Source of the DNA: an uncultured Alphaproteobacteria bacterium
Lineage (GTDB): Bacteria; Pseudomonadota; Alphaproteobacteria; UBA2966
Reading direction: 5' to 3'
Assembly: GCA_958295725.1 (NCBI GenBank)
Contig: OY282368.1
Location: 1,218,124 to 1,282,123 of the forward strand
Length of the DNA: 64,000 bases
Each line of letters starts with the position of its first letter. Position 1 is the first letter of the stretch. A program made the translations under genes and the position numbers. Shown piece by piece: positions 34,078-42,506 of the stretch. The notes under the pieces are model-generated. The model was given only the letters and a program-made list of their open reading frames with translations, had not been told where the DNA came from and searched no databases.

Positions 34078-36405
34078 TTGGGTGAATTCGGTATCGGCCA
34101 GCCCGTCCCGCGTCTGGAGGATCCACGCCTCCTGCGGGGCGAGGGCGAGTTCGTCGACGATGTGCGTTTTCCGAACGAAGCCCAGGCCCACGTGCTCCGA
34201 TCGCCGCGGCCCCACGCGGACATCCGCGGCATCGACATGTCGGCGGCTCTGGCATATCCCGGCGTCCTGACCGTGCTCACCGGTGCCGATGTCGAGGCCG
34301 ACGGTCTCGGCGCCATTCCCAACATCGTGCCGCGCAACAGGCGCGACGGCTCGCCGATGTTCGTGCCGCCCCATACCGTTCTGGCGGTGGGGCGGGTCCG
34401 CTACGTCGGTGAGGGCGTTGCCCTGGTCGTGGCGGAGAGCGCGGAGGCCGCCGCCGAGGCCGCCGACCTCATCGTCGTCGAGTACGAGGACCTGCCCTTC
34501 GTCACCGGCACCGCCGCCGCCGTCGCGCCCGGGGCGCCCGCGATCTGGGAGGAAGCCCCGGACAACAATGCTTTCTTCTTCGAGCTCGGCGACAAGGGCG
34601 CGGTGGACGCCGCGTTCGCCTCGGCGGCGCGCGTCGTGGAGACGACGTTCGTGATTTCCCGGATCACGGCGAACCCGATGGAGCCCAGGGCGGCCGTGGG
34701 GCGTTTCGACAGGCGCGACGGGCGCTGGACGCTCTACGCCAACGTCCAGCATCCGCATACGGTGCGCGGCATCATCTGTAGCGGCATACTGAAGGTTCCC
34801 GAGCACCGGCTGCGGGTCGTCGCCGCCGACGTGGGCGGCAGCTTCGGCATGAAGGGCATGGTGCACCCAGAAAATGTCCAGGTGTTGTGGGCCGCCCGGA
34901 AAGTGGGCCGTCCGGTCCGCTGGATGGCCACGCGCGGCGAGGGCCTTCTCGGCGACGCCCAGGCCCGGGACAACGTGTCGACGGCGAGGCTCGCGCTCGA
35001 CGCCGACGGCCGGTTCCTCGCGCTCCACGTTTCGACGCTCGTCAATCTCGGCGCCTATCTGTCGATCTACGGCCCGCATTGCGGCACCAACAACGTCGGC
35101 GGTCTCGTCGGCGTCTACGCGACGCCGCACGTCTACACCGATGTCGTCGGCGTCTACACCAACACCATGAACACGGGTCCCTACCGCGGTGCCGGGCGTC
35201 CCGAGGCCGGGTTCGCGATCGAGCGCGTGATCGATGTCGCGGCCCGCGAGCTGGGGCTGGACCGCGCCGAGCTCCGACGCCGCAACACGATCCCGCCGGA
35301 CGCTTTCCCTTACCGGACGCCGCTCACGTTCCGCTACGACAGCGGCGAGTTCGAGAAGAACATGGCCCGGGTCCTCGAGATCTCCGACCGCGCGGGGTTC
35401 GCCGAACGCCGCGCGGCGTCCCGCGGCCGTGGTCTTCTGCGCGGTTTCGGGCTCGCCAACTGCATCGAGATGGCCGGTCCCGCCGGCGTCGACGAGACCA
35501 TGGAGATCAGATTGCACCCCGACGGGACGGCCACGGTCCTCGTTGGCACCGACGCCCAGGGCCAAGGGCACGAGACCATGTATTCCCAGTACGTCAACGA
35601 GTTCCTGGGGCTGCCGCCGGGGGATGTCCGCGTCGTCGCCGCCGACACCGACGTCGTCGCGCGGGCGCGCGGCACCTTCGGTTCGCGCTCGTCCTGTGTC
35701 GGCGGCGCGGCGCTGAAGGAGGCGGCGGAGATCGTCGTCGAGAAGGGCCGGCGGGTCGCCGCCCATGTCCTGGAAACGGCGCCCGACGACATCGAGTTCG
35801 ACGACGGCGTCTTCCGGGTGGCGGGCACGGACCGGGAACTGGGGATCAGAGAGGTCGCCCGCGCCGCGTACAGGCTCGGCGCGCTGCCGGAAGGCATGGA
35901 ACCCGGTCTCGGCGCCGTCCGCACCCACGTCCCGCCGGCATCGACCTATCCCAACGGGTGCCACGCCTGCGAGGTCGAGATCGACCCGGAGACGGGCGTC
36001 GTGGAGGTGCTGTCCTATCACGTGGTCGACGACGTCGGGCGGGCGATCAATCCGCTCCTCGTCCGGGGACAGATCCACGGCGGCGTGTCGCAGGGGCTGG
36101 GGCAAGTGGTGGTGGAGCAGATCGTCTATGACGAGGAGTCGGGACAGCTGCTCACGGGGTCGTTCATGGACTACTGCATGCCCCGGGCGGACGATATTCC
36201 CGACATGGAGATCGAACACAACGACGTGCCGACGACCGCGAATCCGATGGGCGTCAAGGGCGTGGGGGAGGCCGGCGCCGTCGGCGCCCTTCCGGCGGTC
36301 TACAGCGCCGTCACGGACGCCCTGTCGGAGCGGGGCATCGACGACTTCGACATGCCGGCGACGCCACAGCGCGTCTGGCGCGCTCTTCGACGGGCGAATG
36401 CCTGA
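34078..36405 (+). CDS. Xanthine dehydrogenase/CO dehydrogenase family molybdopterin-binding subunit
   Basis: A 775-residue large subunit. The N-terminal domain begins LGEFGIGQPVPRLEDPRLLRGEG. The molybdenum-cofactor domains include ANVQHPHTVRG, VAADVGGSFGMKG, NTGPYRGAGRPEAGFAIERV, VGTDAQGQGHETMYSQ and the catalytic glutamate loop GVKGVGEAGAVGALPAV. The start is a TTG, five bases after GGAGGGG, and gives the family's usual N-terminus; an ATG at 33997 is an alternative. The small 2Fe-2S and FAD subunits normally encoded beside it are absent. It overlaps the peptidase gene by 8 bp. Confidence 0.9.
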   Translation: MGEFGIGQPVPRLEDPRLLRGEGEFVDDVRFPNEAQAHVLRSPRPHADIRGIDMSAALAYPGVLTVLTGADVEADGLGAIPNIVPRNRRDGSPMFVPPHTVLAVGRVRYVGEGVALVVAESAEAAAEAADLIVVEYEDLPFVTGTAAAVAPGAPAIWEEAPDNNAFFFELGDKGAVDAAFASAARVVETTFVISRITANPMEPRAAVGRFDRRDGRWTLYANVQHPHTVRGIICSGILKVPEHRLRVVAADVGGSFGMKGMVHPENVQVLWAARKVGRPVRWMATRGEGLLGDAQARDNVSTARLALDADGRFLALHVSTLVNLGAYLSIYGPHCGTNNVGGLVGVYATPHVYTDVVGVYTNTMNTGPYRGAGRPEAGFAIERVIDVAARELGLDRAELRRRNTIPPDAFPYRTPLTFRYDSGEFEKNMARVLEISDRAGFAERRAASRGRGLLRGFGLANCIEMAGPAGVDETMEIRLHPDGTATVLVGTDAQGQGHETMYSQYVNEFLGLPPGDVRVVAADTDVVARARGTFGSRSSCVGGAALKEAAEIVVEKGRRVAAHVLETAPDDIEFDDGVFRVAGTDRELGIREVARAAYRLGALPEGMEPGLGAVRTHVPPASTYPNGCHACEVEIDPETGVVEVLSYHVVDDVGRAINPLLVRGQIHGGVSQGLGQVVVEQIVYDEESGQLLTGSFMDYCMPRADDIPDMEIEHNDVPTTANPMGVKGVGEAGAVGALPAVYSAVTDALSERGIDDFDMPATPQRVWRALRRANA

Positions 36406-37435
36406 GACGGCGCCGGGCCGCGCTCCCGGTCGCGGACGGTTCCGGGTTCTGGGCCTGATCCTGGTTCTGTGCGCGGCCGCCTGCGCGCGCCCGACGCCGG
36501 CGCCCGTGGAGAACAAGGGCATGACCGGCTTCCCCGTCCCGGATCGACGTCCGGTGGACGCCGGATCCCCCTCCGACCGGGTCGCCGACATCGTCGTGCG
36601 GAAGGGCGACACGGTCTGGGGGGTCTCGCGGCGTACCGGCGTTCCGGTCCGAGCCATCATCTCGGCGAACGACCTGAAGGCGCCGTTCGCGTTGCGGCCC
36701 GGACAGAAACTGACGATCCCCGCGGCCAGGCGCCACACGGTCCGAAGGGGCGAGACGATCTACGGGATTTCCCGACGTTACGGCGTCGATATGGCGAGTC
36801 TGGTCCGGCTCAACGAACTGAAGACGCCCTACACGATACGTCCGGACCAACGGCTGCGGCTTCCGGCCGGCGGCCGGCAGGCCGCTCCGCCCCGGCATGC
36901 GACGCGGATGCCGCCGGGCGGCGGCAAGTCGGCCGTGCGCGGGGCGGGGCGGGGCGCGGGCGGGGCGCCACCGCCACGGGGCGGCTCCCTGTTCGTCTGG
37001 CCCACCGAAGGGCGTATCGTAGATGGCTACGGTGCCAAGGGAGGCGGACGGTATAACGACGGCGTCAACATCGCCGCCGTCCGCGGCCAGCCCGTGCGCG
37101 CGGCGGACAACGGCGTCGTCGCCTACGCCGGCAGCGAACTACGTGGCCTCGGGAACCTCCTCGTGATCCGGCACGCCGGAGGGTGGATCACGGCCTACGC
37201 GCACAACGAGGCGTTGCTGGTCAAACGCGGGGATGTCGTGAAACGAGGTCAGGTCGTCGGCCGGGTCGGCCAGACAGGGAACGTCCGGTCGCCGCAGCTT
37301 CATTTCGAGGTCCGCAAGGGAACGCGAACGGTCGACCCGACCCGTCACCTGCCCCGGCTCGCCTCAGGGCGCGTCGAGCCCGACCCCCAACCGCCCGGCC
37401 AGATCCTGGATGAACTGCCAGGCGACGCGGCCTGA
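36398..37435 (+). CDS. nlpD: NlpD-like LysM/M23 lipoprotein
   Basis: A 345-residue lipoprotein with lipobox LCAAAC, two LysM peptidoglycan-binding domains (VRKGDTVWGVSRRTGVPV and VRRGETIYGISRRYGVDM), a Pro/Gly-rich linker and a C-terminal LytM/M23 domain. In the LytM domain the zinc-binding HxxxD is RYNDGVNIA (no His, Asp to Asn), while LHFEVR is kept. This degeneration is that of NlpD/EnvC-type activators of cell-wall amidases, not of active endopeptidases. The start overlaps the preceding gene and the last 72 bp overlap the converging DUF815 gene. Confidence 0.88.
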   Translation: MPETAPGRAPGRGRFRVLGLILVLCAAACARPTPAPVENKGMTGFPVPDRRPVDAGSPSDRVADIVVRKGDTVWGVSRRTGVPVRAIISANDLKAPFALRPGQKLTIPAARRHTVRRGETIYGISRRYGVDMASLVRLNELKTPYTIRPDQRLRLPAGGRQAAPPRHATRMPPGGGKSAVRGAGRGAGGAPPPRGGSLFVWPTEGRIVDGYGAKGGGRYNDGVNIAAVRGQPVRAADNGVVAYAGSELRGLGNLLVIRHAGGWITAYAHNEALLVKRGDVVKRGQVVGRVGQTGNVRSPQLHFEVRKGTRTVDPTRHLPRLASGRVEPDPQPPGQILDELPGDAA

Positions 37436-38224
37436 ACGGGCTCCCCGGGTGACGGACCACTCGATGGCCTCCGCGCGCAACGAGTCCTCGTCTGCGGGAA
37501 TCCCGTGGTACGCGACATAGCCGCGCACCATGGCGAGGAATTCGTCCTGGCTGCACGTATGGAAGCCGAGCCACAACCCGAACCGGTCCGACAGCGACAC
37601 CTTTTCCTCGACCGCCTCGGCCGGATTGATCGCGGTCGAACGCTCGTTCTCGATCATCTCGCGCGGCATGAGGTGCCGGCGGTTGGAGGTGGCGTAGAAC
37701 ACGACGCTTCGGGGTCGCCCCTCCAGACCGCCCTCGAGGACGGCCTTGAGGGACTTGAAGCCGGTGTCCCGCCCGTCGAAGGACAGGTCGTCACAGAACA
37801 GGATGCACCGCCGGTCCACGCTCGCCAGCAGCTTCAGCAGGTCGGGGAGGGACGGCACGTCCTCGCGGTGGATTTCCACCAGGGCCAGCCCACCGCCGGA
37901 GTCGGCGTTCACCTCGGCGTGAATGGCCTTGACCAGAGAGCTCTTGCCCATGCCGCGGGCGCCCCAGAGCAGGGCGTTGTTGGCTGGCAGGCCGACGGCG
38001 AAACGCCGGGTGTTCTCGAGCAACGTGTCGCGGACGGAATCGATGCCTTTGAGCAGCTTCAGGTCAACGCGGTTGACCTTGGCGACCGGCTCCAGGAGAT
38101 GGCGTTCGGCGCGCCACACGTATGCCTCGGCGCCGTCGAGTCCGACGACTTCCGTCGGCGGCGAGATGCGTTCGAGTGCCTCGGCGATCCGGCGCAACAG
38201 CGGTTCGAGTTCCTCGTCGGGCAT
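37364..38224 (-). CDS. DUF815 family AAA+ ATPase
   Basis: A 286-residue ATPase. Walker A is LLWGARGMGKSSLVKAIH near residue 90; Walker B is ILFCDDLSFD; sensor-like residues follow in VVFYATSNRRHLMPR. The phrase FCDDLSFDGRDTGFKSLKAVLEGG is the DUF815 signature. I chose the ATG at MPDEELEPLL; a TTG at 38323 would extend the protein but would abut the yajC start codon and cover its promoter. It is convergent with the nlpD-like gene with a 72-bp overlap, and divergent from yajC. The role is unknown. Confidence 0.9.
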   Translation of the reverse strand: MPDEELEPLLRRIAEALERISPPTEVVGLDGAEAYVWRAERHLLEPVAKVNRVDLKLLKGIDSVRDTLLENTRRFAVGLPANNALLWGARGMGKSSLVKAIHAEVNADSGGGLALVEIHREDVPSLPDLLKLLASVDRRCILFCDDLSFDGRDTGFKSLKAVLEGGLEGRPRSVVFYATSNRRHLMPREMIENERSTAINPAEAVEEKVSLSDRFGLWLGFHTCSQDEFLAMVRGYVAYHGIPADEDSLRAEAIEWSVTRGARSGRVAWQFIQDLAGRLGVGLDAP

Positions 38225-38259
38225 CCTGTCCAGCGCCTCCCGCGCCGGGCGGGCGCGGT

Positions 38260-38287
38260 TTGCATATGGGGGGCGTGAAGCTATAGT
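38260..38287 (+). promoter_or_regulatory. Predicted promoter of yajC-secD-secF
   Basis: TTGCAT (38260-38265) and TATAGT (38282-38287) are separated by 16 bp, a good sigma70-type match, 37 bp upstream of the yajC start codon. Confidence 0.6.
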
Positions 38288-38323
38288 CCGGGCGAATTCG
38301 CGCTCGTCAACCGGGAACCGCAA

Positions 38324-38737
38324 ATGTTGATTTCACCTGCCTACGCCCAAGCTGGCGGCGGAGGGGTCGGCCTCTTCGAAGGCCTGTTGCCCCTCATCAT
38401 CATCTTCGTGGTCTTTTATGTCCTGCTCATTCGACCGCAGCAGCGGAAGGCGAAACAACACCGCGAGCTGGTGGCATCCGTGCGCCGGGGCGATGTCATA
38501 GTGACCGGCGGCGGGGTCGTCGGCAAGGTGACGAAGGTGGGGGAGACGGACGACATCACGGTGGAGATCGCCGAGGGTGTCCGCGTCCAGGTCGTCAAGG
38601 GTACCCTTTCCGACGTGCGGAGCAAGACGGAGCCCGTCAAGGGCGGCGCGCCGGCCGCGGGGGGCGCGCAATCGGGCGGCAGCCCGCTGGGCGGCCTGCT
38701 CGGATCGCTCGGGTTCGGTCGCAAACGGGGCGAATAG
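38324..38737 (+). CDS. yajC: Preprotein translocase subunit YajC
   Basis: A 137-residue single-span membrane protein of the SecDF-YajC complex, which assists SecYEG. It has the helix LLPLIIIFVVFYVLLIRPQQ followed by the family core KQHRELVASVRRGDVIVTGGG and VGKVTKVGE. The Gly/Ala-rich tail (GAPAAGGAQSGGSPLGGLLG) is longer than usual. First gene of the sec operon, 19 bp before secD. Confidence 0.96.
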   Translation: MLISPAYAQAGGGGVGLFEGLLPLIIIFVVFYVLLIRPQQRKAKQHRELVASVRRGDVIVTGGGVVGKVTKVGETDDITVEIAEGVRVQVVKGTLSDVRSKTEPVKGGAPAAGGAQSGGSPLGGLLGSLGFGRKRGE

Positions 38738-38756
38738 ACGAACGCCGGGTCGCCGG

Positions 38757-40367
38757 ATGCTCTATTTCGCCAAATGGAAGACCGGGCTCGTCCTGGTTCT
38801 TTGCCTTGTGGGCCTCGTTTTCGCGGCACCGAACTTCGTCTCGGAGCGGTCCGCGGCGAGTCTTCCCACTTGGCTGCCTCACAAGCAGATAAATCTGGGG
38901 CTCGATCTCCAGGGCGGCTCGCACCTGCTGCTGGAGGTGGAGGTCGATGCCGTCATCGTCGAACGCCTCGAGTCCCTGATCGACTCGATCCGCACCGAAC
39001 TCCGCCGCGAACGCATCGGCTACACCGGTCTGGGCGTGGCGGATGGTCGGGCGGTGAGGGTGCGTATCCGACAGGCCGACCGGGTCGATCGCGCTCTCGA
39101 ACTGATCCGGGACTTGGGAAATCCGATGGCGCCCGACATCTTCGGCCAGGGCGGAGGCGTCGATATCGAGGTCTCCGCGGATTCGGACGCTCTGGTGACC
39201 GTGTCACTGACGGAGCAGGCGGTCCGCGACCGCAAGCGTTCGGCCGTGGAGCAGTCGATCGAGATCGTGCGCCGCCGGGTCGACGAGGTGGGCACGCGCG
39301 AGCCCGCGATCCAGCGTCAGGGCGAGGACCGCGTCCTGGTGCAGTTGCCGGGCGTGAAGGACCCGGACCGGATCAAGCGTCTTCTGGGCAAGACGGCGAA
39401 GCTCACGTTCCATCTGCTGGATACCACGACCCCGGTCGCCGATGCGCGGGCCGGCCGTATCCCTCCGGGTTCGCGGCTTCTCGAGGCCGATACCCAGGAG
39501 GAGGGCGCCGCCGAATACGTGGTGCGGAAGCGCGTCTACGTGAGTGGCGAGAACCTCGTCGACTCGCAACCCACCTACGATCAGGGTCGGCCCGTCGTCA
39601 GTTTCCGCTTCGACGCCGTCGGCGGCAAGCGCTTCGGCGACGTGACCAGGGAGAACGTGGGCCGGCCGCTGGCGATCGTCCTCGACGACAAGGTGGTCAG
39701 CGCGCCGCAGATCCGGGAGCCGATCCTGGGAGGCTCGGGAATCATCACCGGTAACTTCACGGTGCAGCAGGCCAACGACCTCGCCGTCCTGTTGCGGGCG
39801 GGCGCCTTGCCGGCGCCCCTGAAGATTCTCGAGGAACGCACCGTGGGGCCGGATCTCGGGGCCGACTCCATCCGGGCCGGCAAGATCGCCGGCGTCCTCG
39901 CGTTCGTCTTCGTCATGGTTTTCATGGGCATGGCGTACGGCCGGTTCGGAGTGGCGGCGGACATCGCCTTGCTGGTCAACATCGCCTTGATCGCGGGGGC
40001 GCTGTCGCTGCTTCAAGCCACGCTGACCCTGCCGGGCATCGCCGGGATCGTGCTGACCATCGGCATGGCGGTGGACGCCAACGTGCTCGTGTTCGAGCGC
40101 ATCCGTGAAGAGGTCAGGACCGGCAAGACCCCGTTCGCGGCCGTCGAGGCCGGATACAGGCGCGCCCTCACCACCATCGTCGACGCCAACGTGACGACGT
40201 TGATCGCCGCGATCCTGCTGTTCGAGTTCGGGTCGGGCCCGGTCAAGGGGTTCGCCGTCACTTTGGCGATCGGCATCGTCACGTCGATGTTCACGGCGAT
40301 CACCGTCACACGCCTGATGATCGCTCAGTGGCTGCATCGTCGGCGGCCGGCCGCGCTGCCGATCTGA
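38757..40367 (+). CDS. secD: Protein translocase subunit SecD
   Basis: A 536-residue six-span membrane protein that uses proton motive force to complete protein export. The first helix is KTGLVLVLCLVGLVFAAPNF, then the P1 periplasmic domain starts INLGLDLQGGSHLLLEVE. The C-terminal membrane part has GPDLGADSIRAGKIAG, VVLTIGMAVDANVLVFERIREE (the D-x-N motif that lines the proton path) and FAVTLAIGIVTSMFTAI. The ATG 19 bp after yajC gives the normal N-terminus. Confidence 0.97.
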   Translation: MLYFAKWKTGLVLVLCLVGLVFAAPNFVSERSAASLPTWLPHKQINLGLDLQGGSHLLLEVEVDAVIVERLESLIDSIRTELRRERIGYTGLGVADGRAVRVRIRQADRVDRALELIRDLGNPMAPDIFGQGGGVDIEVSADSDALVTVSLTEQAVRDRKRSAVEQSIEIVRRRVDEVGTREPAIQRQGEDRVLVQLPGVKDPDRIKRLLGKTAKLTFHLLDTTTPVADARAGRIPPGSRLLEADTQEEGAAEYVVRKRVYVSGENLVDSQPTYDQGRPVVSFRFDAVGGKRFGDVTRENVGRPLAIVLDDKVVSAPQIREPILGGSGIITGNFTVQQANDLAVLLRAGALPAPLKILEERTVGPDLGADSIRAGKIAGVLAFVFVMVFMGMAYGRFGVAADIALLVNIALIAGALSLLQATLTLPGIAGIVLTIGMAVDANVLVFERIREEVRTGKTPFAAVEAGYRRALTTIVDANVTTLIAAILLFEFGSGPVKGFAVTLAIGIVTSMFTAITVTRLMIAQWLHRRRPAALPI

Positions 40368-40376
40368 GGGCGGGCG

Positions 40377-41336
40377 GTGAAGATGCGCCTCAGACTCGTT
40401 CCCGCGAAGACAAACATCGGGTTCATGGCCCATCGGGTCAAGGCGTTCGTCCTGTCGGGTGTCCTGTTCGTGGCGTCCATCGGGTTGTTCCTGGCGGTTG
40501 ATCTGAACTACGGGATCGACTTCGAGGGCGGCATCCTGATCGAGGTGGGCACGCCGGGGCCGGCGGATCTCGGCCGTATGCGCGGGGCCCTGTCGGGTCT
40601 GGATCTCGGCGAGGTGGCGTTGCAGGAGTTCGGCCGCGATACCGAGGTGTTGGTTCGCGTCGAGCGCCAGCCGGGGGACTCCTCGGCGCAGCAGCGCGCG
40701 GTGGCGGCCGTGAAGGAGGCGCTGGCCGCGGAGATACCGGGCGAGCTCTCGTACCGCCGGGTGGAGTTCGTGGGGCCGAAGGTCAGCGCGGAACTGGTGC
40801 GCGCGGGCACGCTGGCGAGCGTTCTCGCGGTCGTCGCGATGCTGGTCTACATCTGGTTCCGTTTCGAGTGGCAGTTCGCCGTCGGCGCCGTGCTCGCCCT
40901 CGTCCACGACGTCGTGCTGACCATCGGGATCTTCGCGCTCACCCGGCTCGAATTCAATCTCTCCATCATCGCGGCGATCCTGACCATCGTCGGCTACTCG
41001 GTGAACGACACGGTCGTGGTCTACGACCGCATCCGGGAGAACCTGCGCAAGTACCGTCGGATGCCGCTGATCGAGCTCCTGAACGTCAGCATCAATAACA
41101 CGCTGTCGCGCACCACGATGACGTCCGCGACGACCCTCATCGCCCTGCTGACCCTGTTCTTCTTCGGGGGCGCGGTTATCAAGGGCTTTACGTTCGCGAT
41201 GATCTGGGGGGTGGTGGTCGGAACCTACTCGTCGATTTTCGTCGCCGCGCCCCTCCTCGTCTACATCGGTCTGCGCCGCGACGTCCCGGAGGCGGAGCCG
41301 GGCGACGGCGGAGGGGCTGCGGCCGATACGGGCTGA
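40377..41336 (+). CDS. secF: Protein translocase subunit SecF
   Basis: A 319-residue partner of SecD with six membrane spans. It shows LNYGIDFEGGILIEV, GPKVSAELVRAGTLAS, FNLSIIAAILTIVGYSVNDTVVVYDRIREN and the MTSATTLIALLTLFFFGG helix. The start is a GTG 9 bp after the secD stop with GAGGG upstream; an ATG two codons later is also possible. Co-transcribed with yajC, secD and the Mth938-like gene (2-bp gap). Confidence 0.97.
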   Translation: MKMRLRLVPAKTNIGFMAHRVKAFVLSGVLFVASIGLFLAVDLNYGIDFEGGILIEVGTPGPADLGRMRGALSGLDLGEVALQEFGRDTEVLVRVERQPGDSSAQQRAVAAVKEALAAEIPGELSYRRVEFVGPKVSAELVRAGTLASVLAVVAMLVYIWFRFEWQFAVGAVLALVHDVVLTIGIFALTRLEFNLSIIAAILTIVGYSVNDTVVVYDRIRENLRKYRRMPLIELLNVSINNTLSRTTMTSATTLIALLTLFFFGGAVIKGFTFAMIWGVVVGTYSSIFVAAPLLVYIGLRRDVPEAEPGDGGGAAADTG

Positions 41337-41338
41337 GC

Positions 41339-41716
41339 ATGAACATCACGCCGCCGGTCCCGAGGGGACGTCAGGTCATCCGGCGATACGGCGGCGGCGG
41401 GTTCTTCATCGCGGAACGGCGTTACACGGGATCGGTCCTGGTCTTCCGGGAGCGCGTCCTATCCTGGCTGGTGTCCGGCGTCGACGCGCTCTCCGTCGAT
41501 GATTTCGCCGATGTCCGGAAGGCGTCGGACAACGTCGACATCCTGCTGATCGGGTGCGGGTTCGGGACTGCCGGTATCGCTGACCGCGTCCGCGCCCGTC
41601 TACGGAGCGACGGGATCGTCGTCGAGCCGATGGATACCGGCGCGGCGTGCCGGACCTGGAACGTCCTCCTGTCGGAGGGGCGTCGGGCCGCTGCGGCCCT
41701 GATCGCCATCGAATAG
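41339..41716 (+). CDS. Mth938-like domain protein (DUF498)
   Basis: A 125-residue protein with the family features GGGFFIAERRYTGSVLVF, LIGCGFGTAGI, VVEPMDTGAACRTWNVLLSEGRRAAAALIAI. The fold is that of NDUFAF3/Mth938, whose mitochondrial member helps assemble respiratory complex I. In alphaproteobacteria it usually sits between secF and a squalene/phytoene synthase-like gene (NDUFAF6-like). That neighbour is present here, but about 2 kb away. The family's exact bacterial role is not established. Confidence 0.92.
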   Translation: MNITPPVPRGRQVIRRYGGGGFFIAERRYTGSVLVFRERVLSWLVSGVDALSVDDFADVRKASDNVDILLIGCGFGTAGIADRVRARLRSDGIVVEPMDTGAACRTWNVLLSEGRRAAAALIAIE

Positions 41717-41743
41717 GGGTCCGACGGTGCGAACCGCGAGGTG

Positions 41744-41767
41744 ATCGGGGGCCCGAAGGCCCCCGAT
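41744..41767. terminator. Hairpin between converging genes
   Basis: ATCGGGGGCC pairs perfectly with GGCCCCCGAT around a CGAA tetraloop. It lies between the Mth938-like gene and the converging PuuD-like gene and could terminate both. No long T-run follows. Confidence 0.6.
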
Positions 41768-41791
41768 TCGTTCGACCGTCCTGCCCGCCGG

Positions 41792-42298
41792 TCAGTAGAC
41801 GTTCTGCGCGCTCACCATGGCATAGAGCATGGGGATGGAAAGCATCGTGTTGACGCGCGATGTGAGACCGGCAAGGCGGGCGGCCTTGGGCCGTTCCTCG
41901 TCCGATACCTCCACTATGCCGAGGGCCTTCTTCTGGTTCGGCCAGATGATGAACCAGACGTTGAAGGCCATGATCAGGCCCAGCCACATGCCGAAGCCGA
42001 TGGCGGCGTGCTTGGCCACGTTGTCCGTGAGGCCGAGGCTCAATGCCGGCCCCAGGTATCCCTGCATGTAGGCCAGGATCAGGCCGAAGACGATCGTGGA
42101 CAGTGCTGCCCAGCGGAACCAGAACAGCGCGGCGGGTGCGATGACTTTCGATATGGCGGGCTTCTGCTCGTCCGGGATCTTGGGCATGCTCGGCGTCTGC
42201 ACGAAGTTGAAGTACCAGAGCAGGCCGATCCACATGAAGCCGCTGAGCACGTGCAGCCAGCGAATGAAGAAGGTCCACCAAGCGTAGTCGAGTTCCAT
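41792..42298 (-). CDS. PuuD-like urate hydroxylase N-terminal membrane protein
   Basis: A 168-residue protein with four membrane segments, among them WWTFFIRWLHVLSGFMWIGLLWYFNFVQ, APAALFWFRWAALSTIVFGLIL, IGFGMWLGLIMAFNVWFIIWP and INTMLSIPMLYAMV-type ends. The pattern matches the membrane domain of PuuD, an integral-membrane urate oxidase, but the C-terminal cytochrome c domain of full-length PuuD is absent, so activity on urate is uncertain. GGGGAG precedes the ATG. It follows a 30-residue peptide gene by 18 bp. Confidence 0.8.
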   Translation of the reverse strand: MELDYAWWTFFIRWLHVLSGFMWIGLLWYFNFVQTPSMPKIPDEQKPAISKVIAPAALFWFRWAALSTIVFGLILAYMQGYLGPALSLGLTDNVAKHAAIGFGMWLGLIMAFNVWFIIWPNQKKALGIVEVSDEERPKAARLAGLTSRVNTMLSIPMLYAMVSAQNVY

Positions 42299-42316
42299 AG
42301 TCGGTCTCCCCTGTCC

Positions 42317-42409
42317 CTAGGCGCCGATCGCGTTGACGAGTATGACCATGACGACTGTTATCACGAGTCCCGAGATGATCGTTCCGGTTAGTGAGTCCAG
42401 CGGATTCAT
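42317..42409 (-). CDS. 30-residue membrane microprotein upstream of the PuuD-like gene
   Basis: The frame encodes MNPLDSLTG followed by one hydrophobic helix, TIISGLVITVVMVILVNAIG, and stops 18 bp before the PuuD-like start. The start codon is preceded by GAGGGAG, one of the best ribosome-binding sites in the window. Size and composition recall the tiny accessory subunits of membrane oxidases. No family is recognised. Confidence 0.6.
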   Translation of the reverse strand: MNPLDSLTGTIISGLVITVVMVILVNAIGA

Positions 42410-42506
42410 TTGCGCTCCCTCGTTTGTGTAACGCCTCTTCGTCGTTGCGGATTCTCCCGACGAACCGAGCCGATTATATCAATACTATCCATATCACGAT
42501 ATCGAT

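Noticed and set aside
33550..36738. A 1062-codon minus-strand frame opposite the molybdenum hydroxylase gene
   Set aside because: The plus-strand protein has all family motifs; the antisense product is His/Arg/Val-rich and motif-free.
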